The notes: generated from the letters alone by a model not told the origin. Positions 1 through 4,753 are shown, counted from the first letter of the stretch. The stretch: DNA of 5,180 nt from Phycisphaeraceae bacterium (GCA_007119405.1 SKPT01000387.1:1-5180), one strand, 5' to 3'. A program made the numbers and translations.

Positions 1-51
1 CGCGCAGGGCATCGCACGTGGCGTGGACTTGGCGCAGGTAGATGACGAAGA
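1..51. other. probable host chromosome flank, no gene callable
   Basis: This stretch lies beyond the tRNA terminator and outside the inferred element. All frames are too short to judge. One minus-strand frame stays open to the window edge with a plausible hydrophobic composition, and one plus-strand frame ends at TAG 39-41, but neither shows a recognisable motif. I see nothing here that can be annotated with support. Confidence 0.4.
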
Positions 52-70
52 ACCCCGCCAGAGACGGGGT
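52..70 (-). terminator. rho-independent-like terminator of the tRNA-Arg locus
   Basis: A 6-bp perfect stem (ACCCCG at 52-57 with CGGGGT at 65-70) encloses a 7-base loop. Read on the minus strand it starts 6 bases after the tRNA CCA end and is followed by a T-rich stretch (TTCTTCGTC). Its position directly behind the tRNA 3' end fits the tRNA's native terminator and suggests that this side of the junction is original chromosome. The stem is short and the T tract interrupted, so efficiency is uncertain. Confidence 0.55.
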
Positions 71-76
71 CCCGTG

Positions 77-121
77 TGGTGCGCCGGAGAGGATTCGAAC
101 CCCTGGCCTTCTGATCCGTAG
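77..121 (-). other. attachment site (att): displaced 3' part of tRNA-Arg(ACG)
   Basis: Read on the minus strand, this is a clean tRNA 3' part: anticodon loop CTACGGA (115-121, anticodon ACG at 117-119), 3' anticodon strand TCAGA (110-114), variable loop AGGCC (105-109), T arm AGGGG-TTCGAAT-CCTCT (88-104), acceptor strand CCGGCGC (81-87), discriminator A (80) and CCA (77-79). The bases that should pair with TCAGA are absent: 122-126 reads GTTGC on the minus strand instead of TCTGA, and no D arm or 5' acceptor strand follows. tRNA identity therefore stops exactly at the 5' edge of the anticodon loop, a typical crossover boundary for tyrosine integrases using tRNA genes. Because the terminator sits on the 52-70 side, I infer that this is the displaced host 3' end, that the element begins near 122, and that an intact tRNA-Arg lies at the far right end. 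A simple tRNA pseudogene is the less likely alternative. Confidence 0.85.
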
Positions 122-138
122 GCAACCCGCAAGATTCA

Positions 139-177
139 CGTCCCACGCGGCCAGAGCGGAGATGACCGTGTGGGACG
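139..177. promoter_or_regulatory. inverted GTGGGACG pair between att and the regulator gene (operator or recombination-accessory site)
   Basis: CGTCCCACGCGG (139-150) faces CCGTGTGGGACG (166-177), an inverted repeat with 11 of 12 positions matching and a 15-bp spacer. It ends 17 bp before the preferred ATG of the winged-helix gene and 18 bp inside the att core edge. The same 8-bp word occurs as a second inverted pair at 1417-1449. Position suggests autoregulation by the neighbouring winged-helix protein, but accessory binding sites for integrase or the excisionase-like protein would fit equally well next to the att core. I could not identify convincing -35/-10 boxes in the short space before the gene. 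Confidence 0.5.
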
Positions 178-194
178 CCTATCAGAGGCAGCAG

Positions 195-854
195 ATGCCA
201 ACCCAACGGCCGGCTGGTACCGTGGAATCCGTGGCAACACGAGACGAGCGGCGCCACGGTCGACACACCAAGCGCGCTCGCACCACGCAACTAGGCCAGA
301 CGCAGCGGCGGCTTCTCGTGGCGCTGCTGAACGCGGCCAAGAACCGCTGGAAGGCGAGCACGTTGGGGCCGACGGACACGTACATCGGGTGGCGACCGTC
401 GAAGTCTCCACTGGATGGGTTCGAACCGCGAGACGCGTCGAAGCTGTCGACAAACGTCCGACTTCTGGCGTCCCGCGGACTCGTGAAGTTGCGGCAACAC
501 GAAGGTGGCAGGGTCCATGCGGTCGCGCTGACAGAGGCCGGCCTGGAGATGGCCGTCTTCCTCGACGCCTTCGGCGAGTCACCAGCGGAGCGCCGCAAAC
601 GCATCCGCGAGCTGTTGCCACGAGCGCTCGTCGCCTATGTTCCGCAAGCGTTCAGGGAACTCAGGTCAAGCGGTTTGCCCGACAGGCGCCGCTTGGACCT
701 TCGCGCATTCACGACGATGTACCGCTACTGGCTCGACATCCTCGAGGACCGAGTCGACGATCCCGGCATCGAGACGATCGAGTTCGTCCACAGGACCCTC
801 GTGACGCTTCATCGCCAGCTGACTTCTTCAGGAACACGGCCCGGCAGCGAGTAG
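195..854 (+). CDS. winged-helix DNA-binding protein, probable element regulator
   Basis: This 219-residue protein has a basic N terminus and a central winged-helix domain at about residues 35-118: helix RRLLVALLNAAKNRW, a recognition-helix region with LSTNVRLLASRGLVKLR at 84-100, and a wing GGRVHAVALTEAG. That pattern resembles MarR/PadR-type winged helices. A C-terminal helical part of about 100 residues (with MYRYWLDILEDR) may serve dimerisation. It is the first gene inside the att site. The reading frame extends upstream through the tRNA fragment, where it yields only translated tRNA. I therefore prefer ATG 195, which has AGAGG at 184-188 with 6-base spacing; ATG 162 and GTG 222 or 231 are alternatives. 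Acting as repressor or master switch of the element is inferred from position and fold. It could instead bind DNA for partition or copy control. No named family is certain. Confidence 0.75.
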   Translation: MPTQRPAGTVESVATRDERRHGRHTKRARTTQLGQTQRRLLVALLNAAKNRWKASTLGPTDTYIGWRPSKSPLDGFEPRDASKLSTNVRLLASRGLVKLRQHEGGRVHAVALTEAGLEMAVFLDAFGESPAERRKRIRELLPRALVAYVPQAFRELRSSGLPDRRRLDLRAFTTMYRYWLDILEDRVDDPGIETIEFVHRTLVTLHRQLTSSGTRPGSE

Positions 855-855
855 A

Positions 856-877
856 GTTTAGGGCAATAAGCCTAAAC
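856..877. terminator. inverted repeat just after the regulator stop (weak terminator or operator)
   Basis: GTTTAGG (856-862) and CCTAAAC (871-877) form a perfect 7-bp dyad with an 8-base spacer, starting 1 base after the TAG of the winged-helix gene. It is AT-rich against its surroundings. The position suits a terminator, but on the plus strand it is followed by AAAAGCGG and not by a T run, so it may instead be an operator or a transcript-protecting hairpin. Confidence 0.35.
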
Positions 878-888
878 AAAAGCGGACG

Positions 889-935
889 AAGTCCCGTCCA
901 GGACTTGCGTTATGCACGGTGTGTCCGGGTACACT
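889..935 (+). promoter_or_regulatory. candidate operon promoter with overlapping operator dyad
   Basis: A -10-like TACACT (930-935) lies 19 bases after a weak -35-like TTGCGT (905-910). A perfect dyad AAGTCC (889-894) / GGACTT (901-906) overlaps the -35 box, as an operator would. TAnnnT -10 boxes with variable -35 boxes are common in actinobacteria. The spacing is long and the -35 box poor, so support is modest. Transcription from here would leave a long 5' leader before the excisionase-like gene. Confidence 0.3.
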
Positions 936-974
936 GCGAGCAGCACGACCGGCGCGCCACTTGCGCCGTGTTCC

Positions 975-1005
975 TTGACAGTCCGATACGCGCTGACGCT
1001 GCACT
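975..1005 (+). promoter_or_regulatory. consensus -35 box with poor -10, candidate second promoter
   Basis: TTGACA (975-980) matches the sigma-70 -35 consensus exactly, but no good -10 box is found at 16-18 bases. TGCACT (1000-1005) is the nearest candidate, at 19 bases. A perfect -35 with a poor -10 is typical of activator-dependent promoters and also arises by chance. It lies in the only sizeable gap before the operon. Confidence 0.22.
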
Positions 1006-1120
1006 GGCTGAACCGTCTTGGACGCTCAAGCGGGCACCTGAAGCGCGAACCGCAGCAAACGAAGGGCCAATGCGCGCCGACATCTTGGCGGACGAAGCGC
1101 GCACCAGCCCCAGTCCTAGA

Positions 1121-1138
1121 CGGCCCCAGCAGGGGCCG
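1121..1138 (+). promoter_or_regulatory. GC hairpin directly upstream of the excisionase-like gene's ribosome binding site
   Basis: CGGCCCC (1121-1127) and GGGGCCG (1132-1138) make a perfect 7-bp stem with an AGCA tetraloop. It ends 10 bases before the GGAGGG ribosome binding site. There is no T tract after it. In RNA it would be very stable and could act as an attenuator, leader stabiliser or protein-binding hairpin. A dyad of this size can occur by chance in GC-rich DNA; its position is the main argument. Confidence 0.35.
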
Positions 1139-1158
1139 ACCGCCCATTGGAGGGCAAG

Positions 1159-1377
1159 ATGACTGTATCAGCGCGACCCAACGTGAGCGACCGTCCGCGG
1201 CGCAGACTCGGCACAATCCAGGACCTGCAGCAGCTCTTGCCGTTGGCGCGAAACACGATCTATGACTCCGCTCGCCTCGGCAAGTTGCCCGGCGTGGTGA
1301 AGGTCGGGCGCCGCGTGTTGTTCGACATGGATGTCGTTGAAGCCTGGCTCGACGCTGGCGGCGAGAGCCCAAGATGA
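1159..1377 (+). CDS. excisionase/AlpA-like helix-turn-helix protein (HTH_17 type)
   Basis: This 72-residue protein is almost entirely one DNA-binding domain of the excisionase/MerR-like type: LGTIQDLQQLL (17-27), the turn and recognition helix LARNTIYDSARLGKL (29-43), the GVVKVGRRVLF hairpin (45-55), and the closing helix DMDVVEAWLDAGG (56-68). In mobile elements such proteins steer excision (Xis) or activate element genes (AlpA, Stl- or Rta-like roles). I chose ATG 1159 because GGAGGG lies just upstream; the frame opens at TTG 1147, which overlaps that site. It is the first gene of the overlapping operon, its TGA sharing ATGA with the next start. Whether it acts as excision factor, activator or both cannot be told. 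No integrase is adjacent, which favours a regulatory or dual role. Confidence 0.85.
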   Translation: MTVSARPNVSDRPRRRLGTIQDLQQLLPLARNTIYDSARLGKLPGVVKVGRRVLFDMDVVEAWLDAGGESPR

Positions 1378-1619
1378 AGCGGCCGGACCTGATGGCCCGG
1401 CCAGCTCCTGCAGCGTGTGGGACGCCTCACCACAGAGTATCCGTCCCACCCGACGAGCGCAACTCGTCGACGAGCTGCCCCTGGGACTGCGTCCTCCTGG
1501 GTCTCCATCGGCAGCTCGTCGACGCTGACGGCGTTGCTCGAGCGACGTGGTGCTCGGCCTGCGATCAAGCGTTTTCCGTCTCGGCCTGGTCGAGGATTCC
1601 AACACCGAGGCGGCCATGA
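1374..1619 (+). CDS. small zinc-ribbon-like protein of unknown function
   Basis: I do not recognise this 81-residue protein as a named family. It has a candidate metal-binding core: C35-x3-C39 (CPWDC), about 20 residues including VDADGVARATW, then C60-x2-C63 (CSACDQAF). This is close to a zinc ribbon, with C15, H19 and H20 as extra possible ligands. The N-terminal third is Pro/Arg-rich and looks unstructured. Context is the best support: its ATG shares ATGA (1374-1377) with the excisionase-like gene's stop, and its TGA shares ATGA (1616-1619) with the primase start, an exact head-to-tail fit expected of translational coupling. Codons mostly end in G or C. It may be an accessory DNA- or protein-binding factor for replication (inference). 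The gene also contains a repeated GTGGGACG pair and a long inverted repeat, so part of its sequence may be constrained as DNA. Confidence 0.65.
   Translation: MKRPDLMARPAPAACGTPHHRVSVPPDERNSSTSCPWDCVLLGLHRQLVDADGVARATWCSACDQAFSVSAWSRIPTPRRP
1414..1449. promoter_or_regulatory. second inverted GTGGGACG pair, inside the zinc-ribbon gene
   Basis: GTGGGACG (1417-1424) faces CGTCCCAC (1442-1449), with centres 25 bp apart. The block CGTGTGGGACGCCT (1414-1427) is an exact 14-bp copy of 167-180 beside the att site. It lies in codons 14-26 of the small zinc-ribbon-like gene. A shared protein-binding site is the simplest reading, linking the att/regulator region to the operon. A third base-perfect pair does not occur in the window. 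Confidence 0.45.
1465..1524. repeat. 15-bp perfect inverted repeat with 30-base loop
   Basis: CGTCGACGAGCTGCC (1465-1479) is perfectly complementary to GGCAGCTCGTCGACG (1510-1524). The loop contains a smaller hairpin, GGAC (1484-1487) with GTCC (1491-1494). The left arm overlaps a 12-bp palindrome CTCGTCGACGAG (1463-1474). It lies within the zinc-ribbon-like gene, about 90 bp before the primase start. It could fold in mRNA and affect primase translation, or be extruded as a cruciform used in replication. GTCGACGAGCTGC recurs at about 4354, where it simply encodes VDELQ, so the word is partly codon-driven. Confidence 0.6.
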
Positions 1620-2599
1620 CCGTGGCCAAGCGACACCACGAAGGGCACAGGGACGCCACTACCGGCGTCCCTGACGCCAACTCGAGCGCCTGGCCTGAGA
1701 CGAGGTCAAGCGGTCGCGCGCCCTGGACGCTCCGGCGCCTCCTCGAGGACGACGGGCACAACATCCGCGGCGACAAGGTCCGCTGCATCAACCCAGCGCA
1801 TGAAGATCGGCGTCCATCCGCCCGCGTCTATGACGACCAGCGCGGCGGTCGCGTCCATTGCTACGCCTGCGGGTATCACGCTGACGCGTTCACGTACCTG
1901 GTGGAGCACCGCGGACTCGGTCGCCTCGAGGCGGTCGAGTTCTTGGACGGCCCAAACCCGCGCCCACGAACACGAGCGGCCAAGCCTCGCGTCGAGCCGC
2001 CAGAGGCCGTCAAGCAGTGCAGCGATACTCCGCTGCCCGATCACGTCATCGAGGCGCACCAGCGTCGCGCTGAGCGCCTCCAGCGGGTACCCGCAGCGCT
2101 TGATGGCCGCGGCTTCACGCTCGACGACCTCCGACGACTCGGCGTCGCGGCCGAAGGCGATAGCGCCGTCATCCCGATCACCGGCCCCGATGGGCAAGTG
2201 CTGCGCCTCAAGCGCCGCGCCGGCCCCAGCGAAGACGGGCACAGGTACCGCTACGTCGACGCTCACGGCCAGGGCACACCCGCCTGGTGTTCACCAGGTT
2301 GGGGCGCTGCCGGCATCACGCTCGTCATCGAGGGCGAACTGAACGGAGCGATCTGCTGGTGCGTCCGCCGCGACCTCGACGTCGTCGGCGTCGCCGGCAC
2401 GTCAGGGAGCCTGCCGCTCGCGCGGCTCGCTCGCCGGCCGGTCGTGCTGTACGCCGACGGCGACGACGCGGGCCGGCAGGCGCTCGACCGCTGGGCCCGC
2501 GCCCTGCACCTCCGCGGCTGCCCCGTCCGCGTGCTACCTGCCTGGGACCGCGACGCCTGCGACCTCGGCCGTGAAGAACTCCAGCGGAGGCTCGCATGA
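1616..2599 (+). CDS. DnaG-type primase: CHC2 zinc finger plus TOPRIM domain
   Basis: This 327-residue protein makes the RNA primers for element replication. An N-terminal CHC2-type zinc finger has ligands C57, H62, C82 and C85 (VRCINPAHEDRRPS and VHCYACGYHADAF), followed by a Pro/Arg-rich linker. A TOPRIM domain has the catalytic glutamates in LVIEGELNG (E239, E241) and the metal-binding acidic motif YADGDDAG (D281, D283, D284). It is much shorter than cellular DnaG, with no helicase-interaction domain and little room for the full basic polymerase subdomain; small phage and satellite primases are similar. The frame opens upstream at 1547, but ATG 1616 is preferred: GAGG (1607-1610) precedes it at 5 bases and it shares ATGA with the previous stop. 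Its own stop overlaps the helicase start in the same way, matching the primase-helicase pairing. Confidence 0.9.
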   Translation: MTVAKRHHEGHRDATTGVPDANSSAWPETRSSGRAPWTLRRLLEDDGHNIRGDKVRCINPAHEDRRPSARVYDDQRGGRVHCYACGYHADAFTYLVEHRGLGRLEAVEFLDGPNPRPRTRAAKPRVEPPEAVKQCSDTPLPDHVIEAHQRRAERLQRVPAALDGRGFTLDDLRRLGVAAEGDSAVIPITGPDGQVLRLKRRAGPSEDGHRYRYVDAHGQGTPAWCSPGWGAAGITLVIEGELNGAICWCVRRDLDVVGVAGTSGSLPLARLARRPVVLYADGDDAGRQALDRWARALHLRGCPVRVLPAWDRDACDLGREELQRRLA

Positions 2600-4605
2600 T
2601 CAAGGCGGCGCAACCGTATGACCCGCCGGACGCAACACCAAGACCCGACGATGGTGGCACCAGCGACACGCAGCCGCCCGCCCGCTCCGCGGCGACGCAG
2701 CTCGTCGAGATGGCCCAGAACACGTATCGCTTTGGCGTCAGCATGTCGGGCGAGCCGTTCGGCATCTCGAAGCGCGGCCCGCAGGTCGTCCACATGCTCC
2801 GCGGAGGGAAGGTGTCGATCCGCGGCGAACTCGCCCGCAAGTACTTCCGCGCCAAGGGCCGCGTGGCGCCCCAGCAGGCGCTCAGTGACGCTCTGGGCAC
2901 GCTGGAGGGCTTCGCCCTCGAGCAGGAGCCAACCACGCTTCATCAGCGGGTAGCGCGTCACGACGGCGCGCTCTGGCTCGACCTCGGATGCGCCCAGGGC
3001 CGCGCCGTGCGGATCGACGCCAACGGCTGGACACTCGTCGACGAGGCGCCCATCTACTTCAAGCGCACGCCGTTGACGGGCCCGCTGCCAACCCCCACAA
3101 CGGACGGGCACCTCGACGAACTCTGGAGTTGGGTGCATGCCACCGCCGAGGACCGGCCGCTCGTGGCGGCCTACCTCGTCGCTGCGCTCGTTCCCGACAT
3201 CGCCCACCCCATCCTCGGGCTGTTCGGCGAGCAAGGCTCCGGCAAGACGACCGGCACGAAGGCCGTGGTACTGACCATCGACCCTGGTCCCGTGCCGTAC
3301 CGCAAGCCTCCGCGCGACGCCGACAGCTGGATCACGGCCGCCAGCGGCTCCTGGGTCGTCGCGCTCGACAACGTCAGCCACGTGCCCGACTGGCTGAGTG
3401 ACACGCTGTGCAGGGCTGTCACTGGTGAAGGCGACGTGCGGCGACGGCTCTACAGCGACTCGGAACTGGCGACCTTCGCGTTCCGTCGAGTCATCGCACT
3501 GACCGGCATCGACCTCGGCAGCCTAAACGGCGATCTCGCCGACCGCCTCCTGCCGGTGCATCTCGACCGGATCGACGACTTCGACCGTCGTGAAGAGACC
3601 ACCATGTGGGGCGATGCGTGGCAGGCGGCGCACCCGCGCATCCTCGGCGCCGTCCTCACCCTCGCCGCCGATGTGCTCGCCCGGCTCGGCACGACCAAGT
3701 TGGAGCGCATGCCACGCATGGCTGACTTCGCGCGCATCGCCCACGCGGTCGATCAAGTCCTCGGCACGAGCGGGCTCGAGCGGTACCTCGGAGCGCAAGG
3801 CCGACTGGCTGCTGACACGCTCTCCGGCGACGACTTCATCACGGCGCTGATCGAGGCCATCACCAAGCGGTTCGAGGGCACGGCCGCCGAACTGCTCGCG
3901 AAGGTGACACCGACCGAGGACGGCTGGCGCAAGCCGAAGGGCTGGCCGGCCAACGCTCGCATCGTGACGCAGCGCCTCCGGCGCCAGGCGCCGGTGCTGC
4001 GGAAGGTCGGCTGGCAAGTCGACGAGGATGGCGGGCGAAACAAGTCGCACGCGACGTGCTGGACTCTGGAGCCACCGAAGCCCACTCAGCCTGAGATTGG
4101 CCGTGATTCTTCCTCGCCTGACTCGCCTGGCTCGCCATCACGTCAGGGACGCCGGAAACCAGGCGAGGTAGAGCGCCCGTTTGGCGAGGAAGGCGAGGAA
4201 GGCGAGGAAGAGGCGAGCCAAGCGGATTCTCTACCTCGCCACGCAGCCGCGCCAGATTCGCGTGAGGGACACGCCTCCCGCAACGGGGCGAGGAAGGCGA
4301 GCAAGGCGAGCAAGGAGATCGGCCAATCTCTCTCTGACCAGGCTCTCGTCGTTGTCGACGAGCTGCAGCGCCTCAATCTGGATAGCTTGCGAAAACGTTA
4401 CCAGGAAGTCGTCGACAGCCTCCGCGGGCGCGTCGACATCCCGCCCTACATCAGCATCGCGGCGGAGACGCAGCCCGTCCAGGCGACCGCAGCCATCATC
4501 CTGCTGGCCGGCGACAGGAACGCGGGCCGCCGACCCGATCCCTGGCCGACCTACCTCACCGCAGCACGCGCCGCCTTCGACAACGGCAGGAAGGGCCCAG
4601 CATGA
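2596..4605 (+). CDS. AAA+/SF3-like replicative helicase (ATPase) with winged helix and repeat-bearing tail
   Basis: This 669-residue protein is the likely replication motor and possibly the origin-binding initiator. An N-terminal region (to about residue 200) has no motif I can name. The ATPase core has Walker A GEQGSGKT (211-218), Walker B VVALDN (254-259), a sensor region VIALTGIDL (299-307) and a likely arginine finger in LADRLL (R317). A winged-helix-like segment at about 445-491 (ANARIVTQRLRRQAPVLRKVGW ... CWTLE, shown in part) resembles the C-terminal DNA-binding domain of phage and plasmid primase-helicases. Residues 492-578 are a low-complexity tail encoded by the 4113-4310 repeat cluster. 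Residues 579-669 form another ordered, partly helical segment of unknown role. GGAGG (2586-2590) and the ATGA overlap with the primase gene fix the start. P4 alpha and SaPI Rep, which combine a helicase with origin binding, are functional parallels, not shown homologues. Confidence 0.85.
   Translation: MIKAAQPYDPPDATPRPDDGGTSDTQPPARSAATQLVEMAQNTYRFGVSMSGEPFGISKRGPQVVHMLRGGKVSIRGELARKYFRAKGRVAPQQALSDALGTLEGFALEQEPTTLHQRVARHDGALWLDLGCAQGRAVRIDANGWTLVDEAPIYFKRTPLTGPLPTPTTDGHLDELWSWVHATAEDRPLVAAYLVAALVPDIAHPILGLFGEQGSGKTTGTKAVVLTIDPGPVPYRKPPRDADSWITAASGSWVVALDNVSHVPDWLSDTLCRAVTGEGDVRRRLYSDSELATFAFRRVIALTGIDLGSLNGDLADRLLPVHLDRIDDFDRREETTMWGDAWQAAHPRILGAVLTLAADVLARLGTTKLERMPRMADFARIAHAVDQVLGTSGLERYLGAQGRLAADTLSGDDFITALIEAITKRFEGTAAELLAKVTPTEDGWRKPKGWPANARIVTQRLRRQAPVLRKVGWQVDEDGGRNKSHATCWTLEPPKPTQPEIGRDSSSPDSPGSPSRQGRRKPGEVERPFGEEGEEGEEEASQADSLPRHAAAPDSREGHASRNGARKASKASKEIGQSLSDQALVVVDELQRLNLDSLRKRYQEVVDSLRGRVDIPPYISIAAETQPVQATAAIILLAGDRNAGRRPDPWPTYLTAARAAFDNGRKGPA
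4113..4310. repeat. iteron-like cluster: 12 copies of GGCGAG/CTCGCC in three 9-bp-phased triplets
   Basis: Minus-orientation copies CTCGCC start at 4113, 4122 and 4131 (9-bp steps), plus a single one at 4235. Plus-orientation copies GGCGAG start at 4162, 4183, 4192, 4201, 4212, 4287, 4296 and 4305, with 9-bp steps in the 4183 and 4287 groups. The tracts translate as SPDSPGSPS, GEEGEEGEE and ARKASKASK because the word falls in different strands and codon registers. In the remaining roughly 5 kb the word occurs only about as often in total. A near-direct repeat, CGTCAGGGACGCC (4141-4153) and CGTGAGGGACACGCC (4261-4275), lies in the same block. Confidence 0.8.
4162..4240. repeat. 12-bp perfect inverted repeat inside the iteron cluster
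   Basis: GGCGAGGTAGAG (4162-4173) and CTCTACCTCGCC (4229-4240) are exact inverted copies with a 55-base spacer that holds the central phased triplet and one further copy. Each arm contains one GGCGAG word plus six extra matching bases, so the match is more than the hexamer alone. It sits inside the 11-bp bracket, giving a nested symmetric layout. Confidence 0.7.
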
Positions 4606-4751
4606 CGGCGAAGCGACACCACAGCGACCGCCCGCTCAAGCCACCCGACCACGAACGCCGCGCCAGACGGCACCGCCAGACCAACACCCGCGACCAACTG
4701 ACACACGATGAAGCGGTCGGCGCGCCCGGCCGTATCCGCGAGGTGCGCTGA
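4602..4751 (+). CDS. 49-residue basic protein, unknown function
   Basis: This small gene shares ATGA (4602-4605) with the helicase stop, has AGGAAGGG (4588-4595) as ribosome binding site at 6 bases, and ends 2 bases before the next start. The product is very basic and rich in Arg and His (MTAKRHHSDRP, then HERRARRHRQTNTRDQ), with no membrane segment or cysteine; nucleic-acid binding is a reasonable guess. Its start resembles that of the primase (MTVAKRHHEGHRD) and the two share the 12-bp AAGCGACACCAC. I do not recognise a family. The tight fit between neighbours is the main evidence that it is real; a coupling leader peptide is the alternative. Confidence 0.55.
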   Translation: MTAKRHHSDRPLKPPDHERRARRHRQTNTRDQLTHDEAVGAPGRIREVR

Positions 4752-4753
4752 CC

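Larger units (their letters stand above)
855..1158. other. dyad-rich intergenic control region, no convincing gene
   Basis: About 300 bp separate the regulator from the operon. A plus-strand frame from 912 crosses it but runs into the well-supported excisionase gene in another frame and has no recognisable motif, so I treat the region as non-coding. It holds four short dyads (856-877, 889-906, 1071-1103, 1121-1138) and two weak promoter-like box pairs. GGAGGG (1149-1154) is the ribosome binding site of the next gene. The dyad TGCGCGC (1071-1077) / GCGCGCA (1097-1103) encloses a smaller one, CGCC (1075-1078) / GGCG (1087-1090), so alternative RNA foldings are possible. The layout suits the main regulated promoter of the operon. 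Confidence 0.5.
4093..4330. other. candidate replication origin framed by an 11-bp inverted repeat
   Basis: GAGATTGGCCG (4093-4103) and CGGCCAATCTC (4320-4330) are perfect inverted copies that bracket the whole 12-copy GGCGAG cluster. The block lies within the 3' part of the helicase gene and encodes only its low-complexity tail. Iterons beside or inside the initiator gene are known for satellites such as SaPIs and for many plasmids. No clearly AT-rich unwinding stretch is present, which weakens the case. Origin function is inference; the repeats and the bracket are seen directly. Confidence 0.5.

Noticed and set aside
42..194. N-terminal extension of the regulator frame back to 42
   Set aside because: The extension translates the tRNA-Arg fragment (the familiar ERIRTPGLLIRR-type peptide) and starts outside the element; ATG 195 with AGAGG upstream is better.
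417..427. T-loop-like GGGTTCGAACC as a second tRNA fragment
   Set aside because: No acceptor strand, CCA or variable loop around it; it encodes GFEP within the winged-helix gene and is a chance palindrome.
170..1162. 330-codon plus-strand frame across the regulator and the intergenic region
   Set aside because: Overlaps the winged-helix gene in another frame and reads through the dyad region; composition is Arg/Ala/Pro shadow-like with no domain.
912..1265. 117-codon plus-strand frame in the intergenic region
   Set aside because: Runs well into the convincing helix-turn-helix gene in another frame and shows no motif or good ribosome binding site.
2283..2298. Near-perfect palindrome CCTGGTG-TT-CACCAGG in the primase gene
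   Set aside because: Seven-bp arms with short spacers are expected a few times by chance in 5 kb, and nothing in its position suggests a role.
2263..3381. 372-codon minus-strand frame opposite primase and helicase
   Set aside because: Antisense open frames of this length are common opposite GC-rich genes; the plus strand carries clear primase and Walker motifs.
3521..3528. GCCTAAAC recurring from the 856-877 dyad (also GTTTAGG at 4780-4786)
   Set aside because: Single half-sites inside coding sequence without a partner arm; likely chance.
4113..4310. CRISPR array or simple microsatellite
   Set aside because: Units are 9 bp with irregular gaps and mixed orientation, without conserved 25-37-bp repeats and unique spacers; a pure microsatellite would not be inverted and regrouped.
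4181..4711. 176-codon plus-strand frame over the repeat cluster
   Set aside because: Shadow of the helicase tail: repeats give a KARKARK peptide and the frame conflicts with the better-supported 4602-4751 gene.
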